From Rhizobium croatiense (GTDB lineage: Bacteria > Pseudomonadota > Alphaproteobacteria > Rhizobiales > Rhizobiaceae): a DNA stretch of 64,000 nucleotides. The notes below the pieces were generated by a model, which searched no databases, was not told where the DNA came from, and saw only the letters and a program-made list of their open reading frames with translations. The DNA is taken from contig NZ_JAILYJ010000007.1 in the NCBI RefSeq assembly GCF_019793465.1, forward strand, positions 1 through 64,000, read 5' to 3'. The position numbers were made by a program, and so were the translations under genes. This document shows, one piece after another, positions 26,641 through 35,190 of the stretch (positions are counted from its first letter, which is position 1; every line of letters starts with the position of its first letter).

Positions 26641-27636
26641 TCAGGATTTGAAGAATTCAAAGAACGTTCCGGCGCCCCTGTCTATTGCGTTCCGGTACAT
26701 TCTGTTCGCTGTAACATTGTCTTGGATAGCCATTCCCGTGGAGTCGAAAATGGTGACCTCGTCATCATTTTCTCTGCCGGGCTTTCGACCCAGCAAAATC
26801 TCGCCGATCTCTCCATGAATATCGTCTCTGGCGATGATATTTCTGTCCAACGGATGCCAGGTCTCACCCTTCTCGGCACACTGCGCCATTGAATCGACCA
26901 CCACCTTGGCGTTCCTGAATATTTCAGGATCCAGTTCTTGTTTACCCCTCTGATCGGTGCCGATGGCAACGATGTGCGTGCCGGCCTTGACCCAATCCGC
27001 TTCCACAACCGACCCCTTCCCACGGGTGGTCGTAACCAGGATGTCGGCCTGCTCAACGGCTGCCCGTTTGGAATTCGCCGTGACGACGGAAATGCCGAAC
27101 TCGCCCTCGATATCCGCCTTGTACCTCGCAAGCGTCTCCGGATGGCTGTCCCAGGCATGGATCTCTTCGATCGTCATGATCTCGTTGATCGCGCGGATCT
27201 GCATTCTCGCCTGGTTTCCCGTCCCAATCGAAGCGACTTTCCTGGCATCTTTCCGCGCCAGTGCTTTCACCGAGACAGCTCCGGCGGCTCCGGTTCTGAG
27301 GCCGGTGATCAGGCTTCCGTCCATGACGCAGGTCAGCGCGCAGCTTCTCGCATCGAACAGGAGGATCGTGCCCATGCCGCTCGGCACCCCATGCGCCGCC
27401 GGGTTATCGATAAAACCTCCAGACGATGCCTTCATGGAAATCACTTCATTGGCTTTGTTGTAGCCAAGCTTGAAATCCACTTCCCCACGAGGTGACGGGA
27501 GATGTATCCCTATATAATCGGGCTGCACCACCTGATCGCTGTTGAAGGCTTTGTAGGCTTCTTCCACTGCAGCGATGACGTCGCGCATGCAGATCAGCCT
27601 TCCTACGTCCTCCTTATTAAGCAGCAGCGTTTGCAT
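26641..27636 (-). CDS. Ornithine cyclodeaminase / mu-crystallin family protein (EutC/BhcD-like reductase)
   Basis: This 331-aa NAD(P)-binding protein has [20 protein letters not shown] at the N-terminus, [13 protein letters not shown] with the substrate-binding Lys, the Rossmann motif [20 protein letters not shown] (GxGxQA), [19 protein letters not shown] and the family end [10 protein letters not shown]. In BhcD this fold reduces iminosuccinate to aspartate; in EutC it works with EutB. The start at 27636 follows GGGGAGG; the longer frame to 27657 has no support. It is the first gene of the pair with the dehydratase, separated from it by a 133-bp gap without a clear terminator. Confidence 0.85.
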   Translation of the reverse strand: MQTLLLNKEDVGRLICMRDVIAAVEEAYKAFNSDQVVQPDYIGIHLPSPRGEVDFKLGYNKANEVISMKASSGGFIDNPAAHGVPSGMGTILLFDARSCALTCVMDGSLITGLRTGAAGAVSVKALARKDARKVASIGTGNQARMQIRAINEIMTIEEIHAWDSHPETLARYKADIEGEFGISVVTANSKRAAVEQADILVTTTRGKGSVVEADWVKAGTHIVAIGTDQRGKQELDPEIFRNAKVVVDSMAQCAEKGETWHPLDRNIIARDDIHGEIGEILLGRKPGRENDDEVTIFDSTGMAIQDNVTANRMYRNAIDRGAGTFFEFFKS

Positions 27637-28041
27637 CCATTGCCTCCCCGTTCTCAAGTTTCAGGCACAGGCGCGTCCCCACACCCGCCAGACAGGATCC
27701 ACGGCGCCGCTCGTTCGAATGTCGCACCGAGCATATTCAGGCGAGACGGCCGGCTATGGATGCTCTTGTTCATGCACTCCTCCGGAATCTAATTGCCGGG
27801 ATCTGCGTGCGATCATCATTGCATCGACAAGACGGCAGAAGATGTGGGATCTTGGGGAAATTCAGATATTCCGGCCGCGTCCGCCTCCACCTGCAAAAAC
27901 ACTCGCTGGTGGCGCCTCTGTTAGAATGATCGCGCCGTCAGTTCGCGGCCGTGATCAGCAAAAGAGACGAGGTGACGCCGATGCGCCGCGTTCAGGTCGA
28001 ACGCGCTTCCGCCTCGATACCTGCGTTCAGCGGAACGACGC
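27637..28041. other. 405-bp intergenic region between the EutC-like and cyclase genes
   Basis: This region lies upstream of the EutC/EutB-like pair (minus) and downstream of the cyclase gene (minus). It should hold the pair's promoter. No clear -35/-10, sigma-54 element, operator or RNA was identified, and the frames present show shadow-type codon use. Confidence 0.4.
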
Positions 28042-29448
28042 TCACGACAAGGCGAAGATCCTGACCTCTCTGCCGATGCCTTGAAGTTCCGCCATCCGGG
28101 AAGCTGATGTTACGCCGCTGTCACGCAGGATCTCCGAGACATGGGCATTTTCGACGATCGCTTCCGTCGTCATGATTACGTTGGGATCGGCAAGGCCCTG
28201 GACGCGGGAGGCGATATTGACGGTCTGGCCGAAATAGTCCTGCCGGTCGTTCAGGTTGACGGCAAGGCAGGGTCCTTCGTGGATGCCGATTTTCAGGAGC
28301 AGGTCTTCGCTGCCGTGTTCGGCATTCAACCGGCGCATCGCCTCGCGCATTCTGAGTGCGGCCGCCACCGCGCGATCCGGGCTCGGGAAGGTCGCCATGA
28401 CTGCATCGCCGATCGTCTTGACGACCGCACCGGCCTCGGTGGCGACGATCTCGTGAAGGACGCGGAAATGCGCCCGCACCAGGTCGAAAGCGGCAAGATC
28501 CCCGACACGCTCGTAAAGCGCGGTCGAGCCCCTGAGATCGGTGAACAGGAACGTCAGGCTGGTGATCTTCAGGCGCTGGTCGACGTCGAGCGTATCGGTC
28601 CTGTAGATGTCGCGGAAGCTCTGGTTCGTCAGCAGGCGCTTGGCCGTCAGAAAAGCCCGCCGGCGGCCCAAGAGGTCATGCAGGTCATCTCCGGCGATGC
28701 AGACATTCGGCACCACCCGGCGATCGGTGTGGTTCTCGAGGGTGAGCCGCAACAGACCCGGACGCAGCGTCACGGTTTCGTTCAGCGCATGTCCGCGGCT
28801 GATGACCATGGAGAGGTTCTGGCGTTCATTGGTGGGCTCGCCCTGCACATCGATGAACTGCGCGGAATGCGTGACCGCGTCGAAGATGATGACGAATTGC
28901 GCCGGCAGCTGCAGCGACACGAATGCCTTCTCGCCCGGCGCCAGCTCGATCATCTCCAGCAGAATGCGTTGAAACTTCGCTTCCAGATCCTCCGGCAGGT
29001 CCACGCCGGAGCTGAAGAAGATCTGGCGGTAATATTCGAGCGGCGGCAGCCGGTCGGGTTCGTGGGCGGCAATCCTGCGCACGCGCGGACTGACCGTGAA
29101 GGTGACCTCGACCATCTCGTCGAGGGTCGGTTCGTATCCGGCCGCACAAAGCGCGCAATGATAGGTGTCCTGAACGACGCCTTTGAGCGTTGCGCCGCTG
29201 TCAAGGACGCCGCCGCATCCCGGGCAAAGCACATTCCAGGTCATCTCGAACGCGCCTATGCGGGCGGCGTGGAGAAAGGCGGCGATGGTTTTCTCTTCAT
29301 CGAGATGGTGTTTTTCGGCGAAAGCGAGCGCATTGATGCGATTGAGATCGCGATCGGCGCCATGCCTGACGACGTTTTCGATGCACTCGACCGTCTGCGG
29401 GTCAGCCGCCTGTCGCAGGGTGGCAAAAAGCACGTCCATTTCACTCAT
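28042..29448 (-). CDS. Class III adenylate/guanylate cyclase with N-terminal sensor and Cys-pair region (DUF5939-like)
   Basis: This 468-aa protein has a long N-terminal part (1-290) with two Cys pairs in VLCPGCGGVLDSGATLKGVV and YHCALCAAGYE, a probable zinc ribbon; the layout resembles the DUF5939 sensor class. The cyclase domain (about 300-465) has the metal Asp in LTFLFTDLRGSTALYERVGD, VVKTIGDAVMATFPSPDRAV with the second Asp, KIGIHEGPCLAVNLNDRQDY and FGQTVNIASRVQGLADPN. No membrane span is seen. The start at 29448 is the best of several nearby ATGs (29469, 29439), all with weak ribosome sites. Likely product is cAMP. It is monocistronic and divergent from a 243-aa hypothetical gene. Confidence 0.84.
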   Translation of the reverse strand: MSEMDVLFATLRQAADPQTVECIENVVRHGADRDLNRINALAFAEKHHLDEEKTIAAFLHAARIGAFEMTWNVLCPGCGGVLDSGATLKGVVQDTYHCALCAAGYEPTLDEMVEVTFTVSPRVRRIAAHEPDRLPPLEYYRQIFFSSGVDLPEDLEAKFQRILLEMIELAPGEKAFVSLQLPAQFVIIFDAVTHSAQFIDVQGEPTNERQNLSMVISRGHALNETVTLRPGLLRLTLENHTDRRVVPNVCIAGDDLHDLLGRRRAFLTAKRLLTNQSFRDIYRTDTLDVDQRLKITSLTFLFTDLRGSTALYERVGDLAAFDLVRAHFRVLHEIVATEAGAVVKTIGDAVMATFPSPDRAVAAALRMREAMRRLNAEHGSEDLLLKIGIHEGPCLAVNLNDRQDYFGQTVNIASRVQGLADPNVIMTTEAIVENAHVSEILRDSGVTSASRMAELQGIGREVRIFALS

Positions 29449-29719
29449 TTGGATAGTCTCTACGCGCATGACAGGACAGACAACGTCAATGCAGCGATCA
29501 TAACACGGCAACCTGCCAATAGAAATCGATGGGCTCGGATGCGGCTTGCTTACCGATCGACAGAGTTCCCCGGCCGAAATCGCCGTCGGGCCGCCCGTCA
29601 CCCCGTTGCATCGCGGCTTCAACAATTTGCAGGACAACGGAGAAAAGTGCGAGCATCACCCCCTCGCCCTCCTTTACAATCGATCGGTTCGGCTCCGGCC
29701 GATCGACGAAGGAGAAGCG

Positions 29720-30451
29720 ATGGATCGTCTTGAGGAGAAAGGGGCTCGATCGGCAAAGCCGGCGGAAAAAGCCGCTCATGCGGACGCGCTCGCGCGGGAT
29801 ATCACGGCGATCAAAATCGGCGATTGTCTGCTGGGCTACAAGGCCCTGCAGCGCCGGATGCGGGGCGGTCGCTGGAACCATTTCCGCGGCCGCATGCGCG
29901 AGATCGAGAAATTGATCCGGCACCGCCATGGAGAGATCGTGCCGGAGGCGGATGACGCCCTGATCTATGTCGAGGTGATCGCCAGCCTCGCTTTCGTCGA
30001 ATTCAAGGAAGGGTTTGTCGAGGTGGTGCTTGGCTGGGCGGCGCGGTGGGTCCCCTGGGCTGGGAAGGCCGCGATCGAGGAAATCATCTATGAGCGGACG
30101 AAGGTGCGCTTTTCCCCGCTTTCCGCCGACGCGCTCGGCCATGCCCTGCATCTGAGCTATGCCGAACGCTGCGCCCTCGATATCCGCACCGTCGGCGCCT
30201 TCGACGTGCCGAAGGCGAAAAGGGCAAGGCTGCAAAAGGCAAAGCGGCGCCAGCGCGAGCAGAGCCGGAAAGAGAAGCAACGCCGCGCCGCCGGCGCTGT
30301 TCCCAGAGCCGACTATCTCGCCAACTCCCTCAGCCAGTCCCGGCCCTGGGAGGCCCTCGGCATCAGCCGCCGGACGTGGGAACGCCGCGGCCGGCCGACG
30401 CCGGAACTCGAGGCGATACCGGAGGGTGGCTCGATCCCGCTCGCCGCTTAA
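29720..30451 (+). CDS. Hypothetical protein with basic linker and putative C-terminal helix-turn-helix
   Basis: This 243-aa protein starts at ATG 29720 after AAGGAG. Residues 20-140 are helical, with LIYVEVIASLAFVEFKEGFV. Residues 140-165 read SPLSADALGHALHLSYAERC then ALDIRTVGAFDV. A very basic stretch (KAKRARLQKAKRRQREQSRK) follows, and the end has LSQSRPWEALGISRRTWERR. The last motif resembles short DNA-binding segments I recall from proteins carried by alphaproteobacterial plasmids and phages. It may be a mobile-element regulator. No family name is assigned. Confidence 0.6.
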   Translation: MDRLEEKGARSAKPAEKAAHADALARDITAIKIGDCLLGYKALQRRMRGGRWNHFRGRMREIEKLIRHRHGEIVPEADDALIYVEVIASLAFVEFKEGFVEVVLGWAARWVPWAGKAAIEEIIYERTKVRFSPLSADALGHALHLSYAERCALDIRTVGAFDVPKAKRARLQKAKRRQREQSRKEKQRRAAGAVPRADYLANSLSQSRPWEALGISRRTWERRGRPTPELEAIPEGGSIPLAA

Positions 30452-30466
30452 CCGGCGCTGCGGCTC

Positions 30467-31960
30467 TCAGCCGGGTGGTCCGAACCAGGTGATCATCGCG
30501 TCGTGAAGCCCATCCTGCGTCCCCTCGCCGACCCATGCCACATATCCGTCGGGCCGAATCAGCACCGCGCTCGGCGCCGAAACCGCCCCGAGCGTCGGCA
30601 GTTCCCATGGACCGCCATAGCTCGCCTGAACCAGCCGGACGCGGCCTGACCACGGCGCGATGTCGAGGCTGCCGGCTGCGCCGAGATTCAACAGCACCGG
30701 CCGCGCGTCTCTCAGGAGCGCAAAGACACGGACAGTCCCATCGGACGTGGCGAGGTCGAAGTCGGGCATGCGGCGGCCGAGCAGCGGGTGTCCCTCGCCG
30801 AGATCGTAGCGGAGGGCAAGTCCGGACATTTCGCCGGCGATCGTCTTGCGGGCCTCCTCCAGCCCAAGCAGCTCCAGCACGATATCTCGGAGGGCTTCGG
30901 TGCGGTCATCGCTGCGCTGCAGGGCGACCTGGGCCATTGTCGTGCGCAACACGCGGGCGGCGACCGGATGCCGCTCGGCATGATAGGTATCGAGCAGGGA
31001 CTCAGGCGATAGTCCCTTCACCACTTGGGCAAGCTTCCAGCCGAGATTGACGGCATCCTGAACGCCGGTATTGAGGCCCTGCCCGCCCACCGGCGAATGC
31101 ACATGCGCGGCGTCCCCCGCCAGGAGAACCCTGCCCTTGCGGTAGGCCGCCGCCTGCCGCGACATGTCGGTGAATCTGGAAATCCACTTGAGACCATGAA
31201 CTCCGTAATCCGTCCCGCAGGCGGCGATCAGCGCTTGCCTGAGATCGACGAGCGTCGGCTCGCCTACTGCGCCGGCATTGCTTTCCGTCACCATGATGTT
31301 GACCGGACCTTCGCTGGCAAAGACGACCTTGCCGTCGCGGATTTCATAATCCTCGCGGCCGAAGGCATGCATGCCGAGTGATGTGCGATGGACGCCGAGC
31401 GGCGGCTCCTCCTCCACCTCCGCCTCGGCGAGAATATTGCTGGTCGTCGCGTCCCATCCGGGAAATTCAATGCCGGCCAGCTTGCGAACCAGGCTGCGGC
31501 CGCCATCGCAGCCGACGAGATAGGCTGCCCGGATTTGCGAAGCGTCGGAGAGTTCGATGGTCACACCGGAAGCGTGCTGCACGAAGCCCGTCAGCTCGCA
31601 ACCGCGATAGATCACGACCGGCAGCTCGCCGACCCAGCCGGCCAGGATGCGCTCGATATGCTTCTGCCGCAGCGCCAGCCCGTAATTATGCCGCGTCGGA
31701 AAATCGCTGATATCAAGCCGCGTGACTGCAAATCCGGTTACCTGGGCGACCTGCCCCTCGGCCAGGAACCGCTCGACGATGCCCCGCTGATCGAAAACCT
31801 CGAGCGTGCGCGCACTCAGGCCGCCGGCACGCGAACCGACGATCTCCTGGTTCAATCGACGCTCGACAATGGCGACATCGACGCCCGCCAAGGCAAGCTC
31901 GCCCGCCAGCATCAGCCCCGTCGGCCCTCCCCCGGCAATCACGACCGCATGTTCCCTCAT
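30467..31960 (-). CDS. FAD-dependent aromatic monooxygenase (PheA/TfdB, Rox-like)
   Basis: This 497-aa group A flavin monooxygenase has the FAD-binding motif VVIAGGGPTGLMLAGELALA (GxGxxG), the second motif LVGCDGGRSLVRKLAGIEF (DG), and the FAD ribityl motif GRVLLAGDAAHVHSPVGGQG followed by LNTGVQDAVNLGWKLA. The C-terminal thioredoxin-like domain (about 380-497, VLIRPDGYVAWVGEGT) is the one found in phenol and rifampicin hydroxylases. It likely hydroxylates a phenolic or polyketide substrate with NAD(P)H. The ATG at 31960 follows AGAGGAG; a TTG 6 bp earlier is less likely. It is convergent with the 243-aa gene and stands alone. Confidence 0.88.
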   Translation of the reverse strand: MREHAVVIAGGGPTGLMLAGELALAGVDVAIVERRLNQEIVGSRAGGLSARTLEVFDQRGIVERFLAEGQVAQVTGFAVTRLDISDFPTRHNYGLALRQKHIERILAGWVGELPVVIYRGCELTGFVQHASGVTIELSDASQIRAAYLVGCDGGRSLVRKLAGIEFPGWDATTSNILAEAEVEEEPPLGVHRTSLGMHAFGREDYEIRDGKVVFASEGPVNIMVTESNAGAVGEPTLVDLRQALIAACGTDYGVHGLKWISRFTDMSRQAAAYRKGRVLLAGDAAHVHSPVGGQGLNTGVQDAVNLGWKLAQVVKGLSPESLLDTYHAERHPVAARVLRTTMAQVALQRSDDRTEALRDIVLELLGLEEARKTIAGEMSGLALRYDLGEGHPLLGRRMPDFDLATSDGTVRVFALLRDARPVLLNLGAAGSLDIAPWSGRVRLVQASYGGPWELPTLGAVSAPSAVLIRPDGYVAWVGEGTQDGLHDAMITWFGPPG

Positions 31961-32305
31961 CCGCAAACTCCTCTGCTCCGACTGTCCGGATAACGTCTCA
32001 GCATTCCGCGCCGATACCGGCCCGGGTGGCGCTCCTGCAGCTGACCGGCTCTCTCAGGTGCCGAATTCCGCTGTCGCAGGTTGTTCCCCCTATAAATATA
32101 AGCTCTCTACTGGTGGGAAGGACTTGCGACAGGATTTCCGCCTTGCCTTCCAAAGCCCTTTTCGTTGCCGCTTGTACGGCTTCTTGGCTTAGACCCAGGC
32201 GCTTCAACACGACCAAACCGGGTGAGCGCCGGATTTGGCAAAACGCCTTCAATTTCACCATTCGTTCTCGAAGGGCGACCAGGAATCACTGGGATTGGTT
32301 GCCGC
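31961..32305. other. 345-bp region without a well-supported gene
   Basis: This is upstream of the monooxygenase gene and downstream of the small membrane protein gene. A minus-strand frame at 31998-32261 could encode 87 residues (MVKLKAFCQIRRSPGLVVLK and an alanine-rich helix), but it lacks a ribosome site and a recognisable family. It is listed here rather than as a gene. Confidence 0.35.
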
Positions 32306-32476
32306 TCACTGCGGAGCCGTGGCTTTTTGTGGAATCGTTTCAGCCGCCGGCCGCTCCGAAGGATCGGCGGGATGGCCGTAGATCGTGTAGACAGCACCCG
32401 CCAGAACGCCCAGGACGATGAGAGCGATCACGTACAACATCATTCCGCGGATTGCGGTTTTGGGTGTCTCTTCCAT
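32306..32476 (-). CDS. Small single-span membrane protein (56 aa)
   Basis: This 56-aa protein has a short polar N-terminus (MEETPKTAIRG), one hydrophobic span (MMLYVIALIVLGVLAGAVYT) and a proline/alanine-rich tail (HPADPSERPAAETIPQ). TGGAG at normal distance supports the ATG at 32476. It is likely an inner-membrane microprotein with its C-terminal tail on the outside or in the periplasm. No family was recognised. It is divergent from the outer-membrane protein gene. Confidence 0.6.
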   Translation of the reverse strand: MEETPKTAIRGMMLYVIALIVLGVLAGAVYTIYGHPADPSERPAAETIPQKATAPQ

Positions 32477-32730
32477 ATGGGATCTCCAAAATTGCTCAGC
32501 CGTCAAAGTGAATGCGAGCGCGTTTGGTTCCGGGGTTGAGCATCTTGAAAAGGCAAATCGTCGCGCATCAGGACAGTTTCTGACGACGCCGGCTTCGGCT
32601 CGCCCTCTCGCCCGGCGATATAACAACTTTTACGACAGCTTACAATTCCGCGAGTGTGTCCTTATTGCTACAGCCTTCTGTTGAACAGCTGTATATCCTT
32701 TGGTTCTAATGTAATCCACGGGGTACGAAA

Positions 32731-33354
32731 ATGAAGTTAACTATCGCCACTACCTTTCTCGCACTCGTCGCTACCACTGCGTTCGCGGCCGATGTCGTTC
32801 AGGAGGTCCCGACCGCGCCGGTTGCGGCAGCGCCTGTTTTCACCTGGTCGGGTCCGTATTTCGGTATCGATGGCGGCGCCGCTTGGTTGAACGGTGATTT
32901 CAGCGCCGGCGGTGCCTCTGCCTCTGAGGATTTTAACGGCGGCGTCTTCGGCGGGTTCGCTGGTTACAATTTCCAGTTCGATAACTTTGTCGTGGGCATC
33001 GAAGGAAACCTCGAACACAATTGGAATGAAGAGGACGCGCTCGGAGCAGAAGTCGGGACGGATTGGGCTGGGGCCGTTCGCGGTCGTGTTGGCTACGCCT
33101 TTGACAAGGCTCTGATCTACGGCGCAGCCGGCTGGGCCGCCACGCGCGGTTACGTCGATGCGCCCGGCTTCGATAAGGAAACCGAGACGTTCAACGGTTA
33201 CACGGTTGGAGCAGGTGTCGACTTTGCCATCACCAACAACATCTTCGCCCGCGGCGAATACCGCTACAATGACTATGGCGAACAAGATATCCTGGGCGTT
33301 GACGTCGACCTCGATCAGCACGAACTGAAGTTCGGTATCGGTGTGAAGTTCTAA
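32731..33354 (+). CDS. Outer-membrane beta-barrel protein (Omp25/RopB-like)
   Basis: This 207-aa protein has a signal peptide (MKLTIATTFLALVATTAFA, cleaved before ADVV). The mature part follows the alphaproteobacterial Omp25/Omp31-type barrel: FTWSGPYFGIDGGAAWLNGD, GVFGGFAGYNFQFDNFVVGI, EGNLEHNWN, GAVRGRVGYAFDKALIYGAA, GWAATRGYVD, and GAGVDFAITNNIFARGEYRY. It ends with a beta-strand LKFGIGVKF with terminal Phe, the outer-membrane assembly signal. It is acidic, as is normal for such porin-like surface proteins. It is monocistronic, with a strong terminator at 33384. Confidence 0.9.
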   Translation: MKLTIATTFLALVATTAFAADVVQEVPTAPVAAAPVFTWSGPYFGIDGGAAWLNGDFSAGGASASEDFNGGVFGGFAGYNFQFDNFVVGIEGNLEHNWNEEDALGAEVGTDWAGAVRGRVGYAFDKALIYGAAGWAATRGYVDAPGFDKETETFNGYTVGAGVDFAITNNIFARGEYRYNDYGEQDILGVDVDLDQHELKFGIGVKF

Positions 33355-33383
33355 TAAGAATTCCTCGGATCGGTAGCATCAGA

Positions 33384-33411
33384 GCCTCGCCGTGTTTCGG
33401 CGGGGCTTTTT
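33384..33411 (+). terminator. Rho-independent terminator of the outer-membrane protein gene
   Basis: The stem GCCTCGCCG/CGGCGGGGC (9 pairs, one G-T) with the loop TGTTT is followed by five T residues. It starts 30 bp after the stop codon. Confidence 0.9.
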
Positions 33412-33459
33412 CATTCCTCCGGATCACGTCGCGGTTCACGCGCGGCATATGGGGCCAGA

Positions 33460-33740
33460 CCGTTTAGCGGTGAGCCGCGCGGCAATCGAAACGAAATTAT
33501 TAGTTTCCCTGCCGCTGCCCTGAGCGACGATCCCGCTCGGCGCCACTTGCAGATCCAATTTCGCCAATTTTCTCGCGCGTCGATTCTCGGTGTGGCGGTC
33601 TTTGCCGCCCTATCAAAACGGCAAGCGGAGCGGCGGCGCTTCGACACGGCGATCAAACCGCCGCTTATTTTTGCTCGCACTGGCCGATCAGCCCTCGGCC
33701 CCAGTTGCCGCATGTCTCGCCTGAGATCGCGGGCGTCATT
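33460..33740. repeat. Structured repeat element, copy A
   Basis: This about 280-bp stretch begins CGTTTAGCGGTGAGCCGCGC and ends CTCGCCTGAGATCGCGGGCG. It returns in diverged form at 34309-34680. Shared blocks include CGCTCGGCGCCACT-GCAGATC, TCGCGC-TCGATTCTCGGTG, CTTCGACACGGC, TTTTGCTCGCAC-GGCCGAT and AGTTGCCGCATGTCTCGCCT. Within it, AGCGGCGG (33629-33636) pairs with CCGCCGCT (33658-33665) and is followed by TATTTTT, like an intrinsic terminator on the plus strand. It is not coding in any convincing frame. Confidence 0.65.
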
Positions 33741-33839
33741 GCGAGGAGACGCGCATGGTAATGCGAAATTGGAACCAGAGCTACCGCGACGCATTACCTG
33801 CTTGCAACTTGGCTCATTCCATTTCGAAGGAGATTTCAC

Positions 33840-33914
33840 ATGAACCAGATTATTTGGATCGTCGGCGCCGTAGTCATCGTGCTCGCTATCCTGAGCTTCT
33901 TTGGCTTCCGTTGA
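33840..33914 (+). CDS. 24-residue membrane microprotein
   Basis: The frame MNQIIWIVGAVVIVLAILSF followed by FGFR and TGA forms one complete hydrophobic span with a positive C-terminus. AGGAGA at 33828-33833 sits seven bases before the ATG, the strongest kind of ribosome site in the neighbourhood. Short proteins with the pattern (I/L)IWIVGAVV-(I)-L-FFG-R are, to my recollection, found in other Rhizobiales, usually unannotated. It is flanked by the two copies of the structured repeat. It may bind and tune a larger membrane complex; function is unknown. Confidence 0.6.
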   Translation: MNQIIWIVGAVVIVLAILSFFGFR

Positions 33915-34308
33915 GAAAAAGATCTGCGGCTCGACTGCACCATCCACAACGCAACAGCGCGCCGCTGCTCTGGCCGCAGAGCACGATGCCAGGCGCAGCG
34001 TGATGGGTAGCATTAGCAATGGCTTGATGTCTGCTATCGTATCCGGTGGGTGTGAGGCTGCCCCGGCGAATTCAGAGTCTCAAACGTCCGCGGATCGGCG
34101 GCGCCTCAATAAAAAGACGGCGCCCAGACGCCGCTGGGTATTGGAACCTCTTCACTGAGAATACGATCTGAGCATGCGGCCGACCGGACATCTTCGCTGG
34201 TCGTCGAATTGTTGAAAACGCCGCGCCGTCCCCGTCGATATCGATGAAAGCGTCAATCCCTGCTTCTACCAAAATTCGCACCGCGTTTCGCTGCATAGGC
34301 CGGCGCAG
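33915..34308. other. 394-bp spacer between microprotein and repeat copy B
   Basis: No gene is supported. On the minus strand a frame across 34072-34362 includes RNAVRILVEAGIDAFIDIDG, which has protein-like composition but no start context and runs into repeat copy B, so it may be a remnant. No promoter or RNA was recognised. Confidence 0.4.
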
Positions 34309-34680
34309 CCGTTTATCGGCGAGCCGCGCGCCGAGCGAAAAGAAATGATTACTCTCAATCACCTGCCGCTACTCTGAGGCGACTATCGCGCTCGGCGCCA
34401 CTCGCAGATCCGATTTCGCCGGACTTCTCGCGCATCGATTCTCGGTGGCGTCTTCAGCCTTGCCGGTCGCTAGCCTGCTGATCTCGTCGTTCTAGACGCG
34501 CAGGACAGCGCTTCCAACACCACCGACATAAGAAGAATCTCTGCCGCACCCATCACAACCGCAGGCGGAGCGGCGCCACTTCGACACGGCGCGATCAAAG
34601 CGCCGGTATTTTGCTCGCACCGGCCGATCAGCCCTCTGCGCTAGTTGCCGCATGTCTCGCCTGAGATCGCCAGGCGTCAT
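34309..34680. repeat. Structured repeat element, copy B (with about 90 bp extra)
   Basis: This is a diverged direct copy of 33460-33740 with an insertion around 34470-34560. The hairpin is kept with changed bases: AGCGGCGC (34569-34576) faces GCGCCGGT (34600-34607) and is followed by ATTTT. At one position the G-C pair of copy A is C-G in copy B, a compensatory change. Both copies end with GTTGCCGCATGTCTCGCCTG AGATCGC and GGCGTCAT. Confidence 0.65.
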
Positions 34681-34815
34681 CGATCCCGAACTATTGCGAA
34701 AGCAGCTTGATACAGGTGTAAATTTTCATGCCGAGAAATTGTACTATTCACTCTTAGAAGCGATGGGATAATGCTCTCACGTTCGGCTGGCGGTCTATTT
34801 GGGTAAGGGCTTCGC

Positions 34816-35097
34816 GTGGATATCAAGACTATGCTTGGCGAGATCGCTGACAAAGGTGGCAGTGTCGAGGTCTTGGAAGACCACTATTGCCCTTGTGATG
34901 CAGAGGCAGAGTTGCTTGGCTTGATCAAAAGAGAGACTAATGGCGGCGGTTTTGGTTTCACCGAAACACTCTCCCTGACGAATAAAGGCCGGCAGTACCT
35001 TGGAACAGGCGTAGTTACGCCCCCAGTTCAGCTCTCAGCCAAAAGTGCAGTCACTCGTTTTCTCCGTAGGCTTACGCGTCCGATTCTGGCTAGATAG
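34816..35097 (+). CDS. Hypothetical protein (93 aa)
   Basis: The frame starts with GTG at 34816 behind a weak AAGG. The protein has an acidic N-terminal half (IKTMLGEIADKGGSVEVLED, HYCPCDAEAELLGLIKRET) and a middle that looks like a winged-helix wing (GFTETLSLTNKGRQYLGTG), then a basic tail (RFLRRLTRPILAR). A His/Cys cluster HYCPC is notable. Codon use differs from core genes. It lies at the start of a stretch of mobile-looking DNA that ends at tRNA-Lys. No family was recognised. Confidence 0.45.
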   Translation: MDIKTMLGEIADKGGSVEVLEDHYCPCDAEAELLGLIKRETNGGGFGFTETLSLTNKGRQYLGTGVVTPPVQLSAKSAVTRFLRRLTRPILAR

Positions 35098-35190
35098 ACT
35101 CCCGCCATTCCTGTCATCAGATGACGGGTCAATCATCTCGCGCGACGAAAGAGAACCTGCACGCTGGATCACGTCCAGCGTGAGGCGCTG

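Noticed and set aside
27637..28041. Riboswitch or regulatory RNA upstream of the EutC-like gene
   Set aside because: No conserved riboswitch core or terminator-like structure could be recognised by eye.
31998..32261. Minus-strand frame of 87 codons upstream of the FAD monooxygenase gene
   Set aside because: It has no ribosome site and no recognised family, so it was kept only as a note in the intergenic entry.
34072..34362. Minus-strand frame containing a plausible protein-like stretch
   Set aside because: It has no start context and merges into repeat copy B, so it cannot be told apart from a remnant.
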